Made by a program: the position numbers and the translations under genes
Shown here: in pieces, positions 1 to 6,233 of the stretch
Layout of the letters: each line of letters starts with the position of its first letter
Position numbering within the stretch: the first letter of the stretch is position 1
The notes under the pieces: model-generated
What the model was told of the DNA's origin: nothing
Databases searched by the model: none
The model's input: only the letters and a program-made list of their open reading frames with translations
From: JAMOAD01 sp023621955
Lineage (GTDB): Bacteria; Acidobacteriota; Aminicenantia; JAMOAD01
Direction of reading: 5' to 3'
Length of the DNA stretch: 43,522 nucleotides
Assembly: GCA_035403085.1 (NCBI GenBank)
Contig: DAONEM010000016.1
Coordinates: 1-43,522, forward strand

Positions 1-248
1 TCGGTTCCCTTTCCGACGACCTGGAAGAAGAGTTCGAAGACCCCTTCGTCATGGAAGAGCCTGCCCATGGAGAAGGGCCGGGAGAGAAGGGTGGGGGCGT
101 CGGGATCGCGAACCATGAGGAAGTGGCCAGATCGGAGAGAGGAGGTCAGGAGGGGGGAGTGGAAGAAGAGGGAGAAGAAATCCTCCCGCCATTCCCTCTT
201 GTCGACGATCTCTAGGGGTGTATACCCTTTCTTGTCCATGGTCTCCAT
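1..248 (-). CDS. pyrK: Dihydroorotate dehydrogenase electron-transfer subunit, PyrK-like (N-terminal part, runs off the window)
   Basis: The minus-strand frame is open from an ATG at 248 (second in-frame ATG at 239) to the window edge, about 82 residues. It reads as the start of a ferredoxin-reductase-fold flavoprotein: a beta strand, then GHFLMVRDPD, then the FAD-binding RPFS motif, then FELFFQVVGKGT. That order is typical of PyrK, the FAD/2Fe-2S subunit that passes electrons between NAD and dihydroorotate dehydrogenase. The gene begins 23 bases after the stop of the NfnAB fusion, so the two are probably co-transcribed. No clear ribosome binding site precedes 248; a GGAG lies 4 bases before the ATG at 239, so 239 may be the true start. 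The 2Fe-2S cysteines would lie outside the window, so another FNR-like reductase cannot be excluded. Confidence 0.7.
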   Translation of the reverse strand, partial: METMDKKGYTPLEIVDKREWREDFFSLFFHSPLLTSSLRSGHFLMVRDPDAPTLLSRPFSMGRLFHDEGVFELFFQVVGKGT

Positions 249-271
249 CTTAGAGGAGAAGTTGTTCCCTG

Positions 272-2593
272 TCAACGGGAGGAGCGACTCCGGTGAAGGG
301 AGAGGTAGCGGTGGATCGAGCGGGCGGCGGTTCTTCCGTCCTTTATGGCGAGAATCACCGTCGCTCCCCCCCGTACTGCGTCCCCTCCGGCGAAGATACC
401 GGGAACCGAGGTGGCCAACTCGTCGGTTACCTCGATGCGCCCTTCCGGGCCGATGCTCAAGCCCGGGAGCGCGGAAGAGAGAATGGGGGTAGGAAGGGTT
501 CCCAGGGCGTTGACGATCACATCGGCTTCGATCCGAGAGGTTCCCCCGGGAACGTCGACGGGCCGCCGACGTCCAGAAGCGTCGGGCTCGCTGAGCCTGG
601 TGGCCTGACACTCCATCCCGACGACCCAACCGTGGGAGTCTCCGAGAAAACGGAGAGGCCTTGTTAAGAAGGTCATCTCAATACCCTCTTGCCTGGCATA
701 GGAGATCTCGTCTTTTCGTGCCGGCATCTCCCTCTCGGTCCTCCGGTAGACCAGAACCACTCCCTTGGCGCCGAGCCTCCTGGCGGTTCTGGCGCAATCA
801 ATGGCCGTGTTGCCTCCTCCGATCACCGCCACCTTTCGGCCCCTGACGAGAGGAGAGGCCCCCTCCCTGGCCAGGTAGGCTTTCATGAGGTTGACCCTGG
901 TAAGGTACTCGCCGGCGGAATAGACACCGTTGAGCATCTCCCCGTCGATGTTCAACAAGACAGGTTTGGGGGCGCCGGCGCCGATGAAGAAAGCCTGATA
1001 CCCCTCCTCCTTCAACTCCTCAAAGGTGGCGGTCTTGCCGACGACGAAATCGGTCTGGATTTCGACGCCGAGCCTCTTGATCTCCTTGATCTCTGCCAGG
1101 AGCCTCTCCTTGGGAAGACGAAACTCGGGGATTCCTGTCATGAGAACCCCTCCGGGAAGGTGGAGGCTCTCGAAGACGGTGACGCTGTAACCCCACCGGC
1201 TCAGCTCACCCGCCGCGGAGAGGCTGGCCGGACCGGAGCCGATCACGGCGATTCTCTCCCGGGGCGTGGGGAGGGGGAGGGGAAAGCACCAACCCTCCTG
1301 GAGGGCGTAGTCGATGGCGAACCTTTGGAGGGCGCCGATGGAAACCGGAGGAAGACCGAGGCGGTTGTAGAGGCAATGCCCTTCGCAGAGCTCCTCTTGA
1401 GGGCAGACTCGCCCGCAGACCCCGGGGAGAACGTTGTTTTCTCTCAGAACCGAAGCGGCGCTCTTGAAGTCCCCTCTCTCGATGTTCTTGATGAAGGAGG
1501 GAATGCGAATCTCCACAGGGCACCCCCTCATACAGGAGGGGGTGGGGCAATCGAGGCAACGGGAGGCTTCGAGAAGAGCCTCCTGGCGCGAATAACCGGG
1601 GCTCACCTCGGAAAAGTCTTTGAGCCGCTCTTCCACGGGGCGGAGGGGAAGGGGAACCTTGAGGCGGGAGGTTCTCTCCTTTGCCGAAAGATTTGCACGA
1701 AGCTCTTTTCGCCAGAGTTCCTCTCTCTCCCGACGGTTCTTGTCGAAGGAGTCCTCTTGGGCAGGGATATCCTGGGAGGGTTTGGAGACGGCGGGGGAGA
1801 GTTGCCAAAGATCCTGGGCCTGCATTCTGGGAGCCAGGCTCTCCCAATCGATCTTCCGGATATCGAAGGAGGGACCCTCCAGACAGGCGAGGCAGAGACG
1901 ATCCTCCACACGGACCCGGCAACTTCCGCACATCCCCGTCCCATCGAGCATGAGAACGTGGAGGGAAGCCTCGCCGGGAATCTCATAGGGGGCGGATTCA
2001 TGGGCGATCCGGTGCATCATTTCCAGAGGGCCCGAGAGGAAGAGGCGCTGAAAACTCTCTCCGGCGCAAACCTTTTCGAAGAGAGCCTCACCGGTACCGG
2101 GGAAGCCGGCAGAGCCATCGTCGGTGGCCGTGAGGAACTGCAGGGGGAGGCTTTGAAAGCGGTCGGCCAGGAGAAGTTCCTCTCTCTTTGGCGCCGAAAG
2201 GAGTACGGAAACCCGGTTTCCTTCCTTGAGCAGTTCCTTGGCTAAAAGGTAGAGGAGAGAGCCTTCCGCCTCCCTTCCCACAAGGAGGGCATGCCCCCAC
2301 CGCTCTTTGGAGATGGGATTTCCTAGAGGGCCCGTGAGGGAGTAGAGCTCCTCTCCTCTCTGCCTCTCCGCCAGATGAGCTCCTGGTCCCCCCTGTTTTC
2401 TGTAAACCGTTTCGATCCATCCCTCCTCGGGAGAGAGATCGCAGATGGCCAAGGGAAGCCTTTCAGAACTCTCGTCGGGAATGACGATGACGAATTGTCC
2501 GGCTCCCCCCCTGCGGGCTATACGGGGGGCGTGGATACGGAGAAGGTTGTGTCGGGGCGACAGGGGTGTATTTGCTAGAATGACCGACGGCAT
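272..2593 (-). CDS. nfnAB: Fused NfnA-NfnB: ferredoxin:NADP oxidoreductase (FNR-like half plus GltD-like half)
   Basis: This is a 773-residue fusion. Residues 1-270 are a ferredoxin-reductase-like flavoprotein ending in a 2Fe-2S site (Cys222, 225, 234, 237; GMCGSCRV). Residues 300-773 are GltD-like. That half has two cysteine groups for 4Fe-4S clusters (346/349/354/358 and 393/397/403/407), a first dinucleotide fold (GSGPASLSAAG near 452), the GGVLMTGIPEFRLPK stretch, and a second fold (GGGNTAIDCA near 592). Separate proteins of this kind form NfnAB (also called sulfide dehydrogenase SudAB), which couples NADPH, NADH and reduced ferredoxin in anaerobes. Fused forms are often annotated as DHOD-NAD-binding/glutamate synthase bifunctional proteins. 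No glutamate synthase large subunit is nearby, which favours NfnAB. Start ATG 2593 has a GGAGG 7 bases upstream. Confidence 0.85.
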   Translation of the reverse strand: MPSVILANTPLSPRHNLLRIHAPRIARRGGAGQFVIVIPDESSERLPLAICDLSPEEGWIETVYRKQGGPGAHLAERQRGEELYSLTGPLGNPISKERWGHALLVGREAEGSLLYLLAKELLKEGNRVSVLLSAPKREELLLADRFQSLPLQFLTATDDGSAGFPGTGEALFEKVCAGESFQRLFLSGPLEMMHRIAHESAPYEIPGEASLHVLMLDGTGMCGSCRVRVEDRLCLACLEGPSFDIRKIDWESLAPRMQAQDLWQLSPAVSKPSQDIPAQEDSFDKNRREREELWRKELRANLSAKERTSRLKVPLPLRPVEERLKDFSEVSPGYSRQEALLEASRCLDCPTPSCMRGCPVEIRIPSFIKNIERGDFKSAASVLRENNVLPGVCGRVCPQEELCEGHCLYNRLGLPPVSIGALQRFAIDYALQEGWCFPLPLPTPRERIAVIGSGPASLSAAGELSRWGYSVTVFESLHLPGGVLMTGIPEFRLPKERLLAEIKEIKRLGVEIQTDFVVGKTATFEELKEEGYQAFFIGAGAPKPVLLNIDGEMLNGVYSAGEYLTRVNLMKAYLAREGASPLVRGRKVAVIGGGNTAIDCARTARRLGAKGVVLVYRRTEREMPARKDEISYARQEGIEMTFLTRPLRFLGDSHGWVVGMECQATRLSEPDASGRRRPVDVPGGTSRIEADVIVNALGTLPTPILSSALPGLSIGPEGRIEVTDELATSVPGIFAGGDAVRGGATVILAIKDGRTAARSIHRYLSLHRSRSSR

Positions 2594-2619
2594 TCGGCGC
2601 CTCCGGAAGGGATAGTCGG

Positions 2620-2628
2620 ATTATACCA
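2620..2628 (-). promoter_or_regulatory. Extended -10 promoter for nfnAB
   Basis: The minus strand reads TGG-TATAAT here, a perfect -10 with the extended TG motif, 26 bases before the nfnAB start codon. No good -35 is seen at the usual distance, as expected for extended -10 promoters. The hexamer overlaps the TAA stop codon of the upstream transporter gene. Confidence 0.6.
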
Positions 2629-3481
2629 TACCCTTGGGGGGGGAGGGCGGAGAACGCTGGAGAAGGGCTCGGAGGATGAGTCCGGAGAGTATCAGGGTCC
2701 CCCCGGCGAGTGTCCCCGAGGGGAGGCGCTCTTTCCAGATCCACCAGACCCAGAAGGGGTTCATGATGACTTCCAGTGTCGAGAGAAGAATGGCCTCTAG
2801 AGCCGTAACGTTCTGGATGGCCCGGGAGTAGAGAACGAAGGGGATGGCCAGCTGAAAGAGTCCGGCCAGGGAGAGGAGCCCCCAAGGAAGAGGGGCGAGG
2901 GGGCTTCGAACCAGGAAGGGAAGGCCGATCAGGAAGGCGAAGAGGTTTCCCCAGAAGACGATGATCAAGGGGTTCTGGTTTTTCCGCAGGCGCATGGAGA
3001 GGACGAAGAGGGCGCTGAAGATTCCGCAGAGCATCCCGGCGATGGTTCCTCTCAGCGCCGTCAGGGAGAGATGGGCGGAGAAGATCATGGCGACCCCGGC
3101 GATGGCGCAGAGGATAGCGAGGCCGTCGGTCAGGCGGGAGCGTTCTTTCAGAAGGAGGGGGGCGAGGAGAAGGACGTAGGCGGGCGCCGTGTTTTGGAGG
3201 AAGAGGGCGGTGGCGACGTTTGTCTGTAGAGTGGCGGTGACGAAAAAGAGAACCATTCCGGCGTAGGAGAAGGCCCCTAGGAGTTCTTTAAAGACCGGAA
3301 GGGAAGGCTTAAGCCAGAAGAGAAGGGAGAGCGCCGCGACCCCGCTGCGAAGGGAAGCCGCCGCCAAAGGGTGCCAATGGACGGGTTTCAGGAGAATCCC
3401 CGAGAGGCTCCAGAGGAGTGTGGTGATAAGGAAGAGGCCGACGGCGTGGCCGTGGGGGGTCTTAAAGGGGCTTGTGATCAA
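2621..3481 (-). CDS. EamA/DMT-family transporter with ten predicted membrane helices
   Basis: The protein is 286 residues from the chosen start. It is almost wholly hydrophobic and has the two-fold EamA (DUF6) repeat, with a proline-rich alanine turn (FLQNTAPAYVLLLAPLLL) in the first half and TALEAILLSTLEVIMNPFWVWW in the second. The family exports or imports small metabolites across the inner membrane; the substrate cannot be told from sequence. I chose TTG at 3481 because AAAGGAG lies 7 bases upstream and the first helix follows closely. The frame is also open to an ATG at 3541, which would overlap the upstream gene by 80 bases and add a hydrophilic tail unusual for the family. With TTG the overlap is 20 bases, consistent with translational coupling. 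Confidence 0.8.
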   Translation of the reverse strand: MITSPFKTPHGHAVGLFLITTLLWSLSGILLKPVHWHPLAAASLRSGVAALSLLFWLKPSLPVFKELLGAFSYAGMVLFFVTATLQTNVATALFLQNTAPAYVLLLAPLLLKERSRLTDGLAILCAIAGVAMIFSAHLSLTALRGTIAGMLCGIFSALFVLSMRLRKNQNPLIIVFWGNLFAFLIGLPFLVRSPLAPLPWGLLSLAGLFQLAIPFVLYSRAIQNVTALEAILLSTLEVIMNPFWVWWIWKERLPSGTLAGGTLILSGLILRALLQRSPPSPPKGMV

Positions 3482-4337
3482 GAGGGGGCTCCTTTCCAGG
3501 CTCCACCCTCTCCTTCCGGGGGGGGAGGAAGTAGAAGTCACACCCCGTTTCCCCCCAGCGGAACTTCAGCCAAAGGGCTTCATCCAGAAAGGTCAGGGAG
3601 AGGTTGTTGACCTCTCTCTTTTTCTTAAGGAACCCCAGGAGATCAAGAAGCATCTCCTCCATCTCCTCCTTCCCCTCCATCTCCTGGGGAAGCCTGATTC
3701 CCCCTTGGAGGTCGGGGTAGAAGAGGGCGATCCGCTGTTCGATCTCCCCTTTGGAAGTCAAAAAGAACTGGACCCTGAAGGCGGGAAGGAACTCGTTGAA
3801 AAAGCCGATAAGGAGCCGAAGGTCTGAAGGGTCGGAGAGCAGCAGGCTGAGGGAGTGCTCCTTGATGTTGAACTCCAGAGGGAGAAGGCAGAACTCGACG
3901 ATCAGCTCCTTGGGGACGGGTGTCTTCTCGGGGCTGGGAAGCTCTGGAGGGTGGGTTCCTTCGAAGTCGATGTAAGAGATGCCGTACTGTCGGGAGAGAG
4001 CGGCCAGAAGGTCCTTCTCTTGAAGAAGGCCTTGGGAGAGGAGAATCTCGCCGAGCCTGCGGGATGTCCGCTTCTGTTCGTCCAAAGCGGACTTTAACTC
4101 TTCCGTGTCGATCAGGCGACGGTCCACGAGGATCATGCCCAACTTCATCCGGCTCTCCATCCGATACTCCCGGGAACGGTGCATCTCCACGGTTCGGTTG
4201 ATGAGGAAGAGACTGTGGCAAGAGGCGGAGCAGAACCAGCCGGAGGGTGTGAGCATCCCCCTGCGGGAGGGAAAGAGGACCCCTTCCAGCCAAGAGGGAC
4301 GGTTCTTGTCGCAGAGGGCGTTTCTGCAAGAGGGCAT
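3462..4337 (-). CDS. Zinc-finger plus MshEN (GspE N-terminal-like) protein without an ATPase domain
   Basis: I recognise two parts. The N-terminus carries four cysteines in a treble-clef-like arrangement (numbered from the ATG at 4343: Cys6, Cys11, Cys38, Cys42, with WFCSASC), likely binding zinc. Residues about 65-200 resemble the MshEN/T2SSE N-terminal domain: LGMILVDRRLIDTEELKSAL, then RRLGEILLSQGLLQEKDLLAAL, then YGISYIDF. The C-terminus (about 225-290) looks like the opening of a GspE ATPase domain and then stops; there is no Walker A or B. Such domains bind c-di-GMP or pilus/secretion partners in other proteins. I prefer the ATG at 4337 over 4343 because a candidate -10 covers 4343-4348, which would place transcription start at the 4337 ATG. 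There is no ribosome binding site. Function unknown. Confidence 0.65.
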   Translation of the reverse strand: MPSCRNALCDKNRPSWLEGVLFPSRRGMLTPSGWFCSASCHSLFLINRTVEMHRSREYRMESRMKLGMILVDRRLIDTEELKSALDEQKRTSRRLGEILLSQGLLQEKDLLAALSRQYGISYIDFEGTHPPELPSPEKTPVPKELIVEFCLLPLEFNIKEHSLSLLLSDPSDLRLLIGFFNEFLPAFRVQFFLTSKGEIEQRIALFYPDLQGGIRLPQEMEGKEEMEEMLLDLLGFLKKKREVNNLSLTFLDEALWLKFRWGETGCDFYFLPPRKERVEPGKEPPLDHKPL

Positions 4338-4342
4338 ACCCA

Positions 4343-4371
4343 TCTTTAATACAGGGTTGGCGAAAAGTCAA
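4343..4371 (-). promoter_or_regulatory. Promoter for the zinc-finger/MshEN gene, probably giving a leaderless mRNA
   Basis: On the minus strand TTGACT (4371-4366) is followed after 17 bases by TAAAGA (4348-4343). The expected transcription start falls on or next to the ATG at 4337. The -35 box is only 6 bases from the -35 of the divergent promoter for the gene at 4506. Confidence 0.5.
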
Positions 4372-4377
4372 GGAGCA

Positions 4378-4406
4378 TTGACAAAGCAAGAGGATGGTCA
4401 TAAAAT
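4378..4406 (+). promoter_or_regulatory. Sigma70-type promoter for the secreted-protein pair at 4506
   Basis: TTGACA (4378-4383), a 17-base spacer, and TAAAAT (4401-4406): a near-consensus promoter. Transcription would start near 4413, leaving an approximately 93-base purine-rich leader before the ATG at 4506. I see no convincing riboswitch or attenuator in that leader. Confidence 0.7.
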
Positions 4407-4505
4407 GAAAAAAGTAAAAAGTGTGGTGAGGCGGGAGTAGGAGCGGGAAAGGGTCTCGGCCTCTCCAACGGTTTTGACGGGAACGATGGCGACGAGGAGG
4501 AGAGT

Positions 4506-5309
4506 ATGAAGAAGCGAACACTTTGTCTGTTGGTATCCGCACTCTTGAGCTTAGGTGTCTTCGCGATGGCCCAAGAGGAGCAGAAAGACCCGCAAGAACC
4601 GAAGGAGCAGAGAGAGACCGTGAAAAGATACGTCGACACTCTGCCCCTGATCCTGGCCAACGACGATTACTGCGGCATCGGCCTGAACGATCGAACCGTT
4701 GTCGGTAAAGTCTTCGCCGCCGAGGACAGCGACATCGCCCGGTCGATCTTCAGCATCCACGAGGTTCTTCTGGCCGACTTCGATACAGAGGCTCAACTCG
4801 AGAAGGGCGACCTCCTGGAGGTGATCAAGCCCGTGGAGACCGTCGATCAGGGGAAGATCGAAGGGCTTGTCAAGAACATCGGGATCGTACGGATCCTTTC
4901 CATGGACGGTCAGAGGGCCCGAATTCGAATCGAACAGCTCTGTGACGACTTGACCATCGGATCTCTGTTGGCCATCCGTCGGGATAGGGAGCCCCTCCTC
5001 GGTGAGGCGGAAGCGAGGCCTCTGCGGGTTGTCTCCAAGGAGCTGAAGGCGCAGGGAGGGATCCTCTTTCTCGGCGACAACGTCAGCGAAGCGGCGGAAA
5101 GCTATAAGGTCGAGATCGATGGCGGAAGAGCCCAGGGCCTTGAGAGGGGTAAGTTCGTCGTCTTCTTCTCCCAAGACAAGGTGAAGGGTCACGATGTCGT
5201 CATCGGCAACGGAGTTGTCGTGGACTCCTCCGAGGGCCGGGCCATCGTGAAGGTCTGGAAGCTGAACACAGCCCTTACCCGTGAGCACCGCTGGGGGTTG
5301 ATGCCGTGA
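4506..5309 (+). CDS. Secreted or periplasmic beta-rich protein of unknown function
   Basis: The protein is 267 residues. Residues 1-23 are a signal peptide (MKKR, hydrophobic core, then AMAQ). The rest has repeated glycine-centred turns such as GIGLNDRTVVGKVFAAED, KGDLLEVIKPVET, KNIGIVRILSMDGQRARIRI and IGSLLAIRRDREPL. This pattern resembles the beta-rich region that follows LysM domains in some delta-proteobacterial and acidobacterial envelope proteins, but no LysM is present and I cannot assign a role. The start is well supported: an AGGAGGAGAG tract lies just upstream. Its stop overlaps the GTG of the next gene by four bases, so the two are translated together, perhaps as parts of one envelope complex. 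Confidence 0.75.
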   Translation: MKKRTLCLLVSALLSLGVFAMAQEEQKDPQEPKEQRETVKRYVDTLPLILANDDYCGIGLNDRTVVGKVFAAEDSDIARSIFSIHEVLLADFDTEAQLEKGDLLEVIKPVETVDQGKIEGLVKNIGIVRILSMDGQRARIRIEQLCDDLTIGSLLAIRRDREPLLGEAEARPLRVVSKELKAQGGILFLGDNVSEAAESYKVEIDGGRAQGLERGKFVVFFSQDKVKGHDVVIGNGVVVDSSEGRAIVKVWKLNTALTREHRWGLMP

Positions 5310-5839
5310 AGACGGCCCGTGTTCTGGTTGTAATCACCCTTCTCCTCACCCTCGTTCCCCTCCTTCAGGCTCAGAGTCTGGCGGAGGCGGCGAAGAAAGA
5401 GCGGGAGAGAAGGAAGAGAATCGATAAACCGGTGACTGTCATCACCAACGAAAACCTCGGAAAGAGTCAACCCGGGAAAGGGTTCGGTTATGTCGAGATT
5501 CAGGAGGCTTCAGAGCCCTACGTCGCTCCCGGAGGAGACCCCTTCGAAAAGGCCGCTCAAGAGAAGGAGCTTTGGCAGAGGCGGCTGAAGGACGCAAAGA
5601 GTGTTGTCCAAGAGGCACAAGCCGCTTGGGAAAAGGCGATGAGGGAGTTGGAAGACCTGAACCTGGAGAGGCTCAGGTCTCAAGACCCCAACCTTCAGAT
5701 GGCCCTCCCTCAAAAGATCTCCGAAAAGGAGAGGGATATCCAGGAGAGGGCTGAGGCGCTCAAAGAGGCTCAACGGAGTCTCGAAGACCTCTACGAGGAG
5801 GCCCGCAGAAAAGGAGTGCCCCCCGGATACCTTCGCTGA
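5306..5839 (+). CDS. Exported coiled-coil protein of unknown function
   Basis: The protein is 177 residues from a GTG start that overlaps the previous stop (GTGA). Residues 1-23 form a signal peptide ending near LLQAQS. Next come a charged segment (LAEAAKKERERRKR), a short motif (KPVTVITNENLG) and, from about residue 80 to 170, a long heptad-rich helix (WQRRLKDAKSVVQEAQ and onward) that should form a coiled coil. I have the impression that the AAKKERERRKK...VITNENL signature is common in acidobacterial secreted proteins with no assigned role. It probably sits in the periplasm. The gene ends 21 bases before the promoter of the HU-like operon. Confidence 0.75.
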   Translation: MKTARVLVVITLLLTLVPLLQAQSLAEAAKKERERRKRIDKPVTVITNENLGKSQPGKGFGYVEIQEASEPYVAPGGDPFEKAAQEKELWQRRLKDAKSVVQEAQAAWEKAMRELEDLNLERLRSQDPNLQMALPQKISEKERDIQERAEALKEAQRSLEDLYEEARRKGVPPGYLR

Positions 5840-5860
5840 ACCTTCCGTCCCCCGAAAAGG

Positions 5861-5889
5861 TTGAAAAAAAAGGGGAGCTCTGTTACAAT
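5861..5889 (+). promoter_or_regulatory. Promoter of the HU-AAA-recJ-lpt-rpoN-PTS operon
   Basis: TTGAAA (5861-5866), a 17-base spacer, and TACAAT (5884-5889), just downstream of the previous gene. Start of transcription is expected near 5896, about 55 bases before the TTG start of the HU-like gene. It is the only good promoter I see ahead of the next thirteen co-oriented genes. Confidence 0.7.
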
Positions 5890-5951
5890 GCTTTCCCCTC
5901 AAGGTGGCTTGTGGAGCGCCGGTATAGGACTATCCCTGAGCGGAGGTTTCC

Positions 5952-6233
5952 TTGAAGAAGAAAGACTTGGTGGAAGAGCTTTACCATAAGAGCCACCTCT
6001 CCTTGGTGGACTCCCGCCTCTTGGTTGACGCCCTTCTGGACGAGATGAAGCAGACCCTTCTTAAGGGAGAGTCCGTGAAAATCCGTGGTTTCGGTACTTT
6101 TCGGGTCGCGGACAAGAAGGGCGGGATGGTGAGAGACTTCCTCAACAACACGATGAAGAGCTCTCCCGGCGGAAGGAGAATCCGCTTTCGTCTCTCCCCT
6201 CTCCTGAGGAGTATCCATGAGCTACACCGATGA
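5952..6233 (+). CDS. HU/IHF-family DNA-binding protein with an atypical beta arm
   Basis: The protein is 93 residues, the usual HU/IHF length. The N-terminal helices (KKKDLVEELYHKSHLSLVDS) and the GFGTFRV saddle strand match the family, which bends and compacts DNA as a dimer. The DNA-intercalating arm is unusual: where HU and IHF have RNPxTGE with the key proline, this protein has MVRDFLNNTMKSSPGG, so the proline is displaced or lost. The start is TTG at 5952 with GGAGG 5 bases upstream. The 3' end overlaps the AAA ATPase gene by 17 bases. Its place at the head of an operon containing recJ and rpoN may mean an architectural rather than housekeeping role; that is inference. Confidence 0.8.
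   Translation: MKKKDLVEELYHKSHLSLVDSRLLVDALLDEMKQTLLKGESVKIRGFGTFRVADKKGGMVRDFLNNTMKSSPGGRRIRFRLSPLLRSIHELHR

Noticed and set aside
689..2245. Long plus-strand open frame (518 codons) opposite the NfnAB gene
   Set aside because: The opposite strand encodes a full, motif-rich NfnAB protein. This frame has no recognisable domain and reflects codon bias.
5839..5870. AACCTT/AAGGTT inverted repeat with a following homopolymer as a terminator for the coiled-coil gene
   Set aside because: The run after it is A, not T, on the plus strand; the stem is only 6 bp with a 12-base loop, and it overlaps a good promoter -35.
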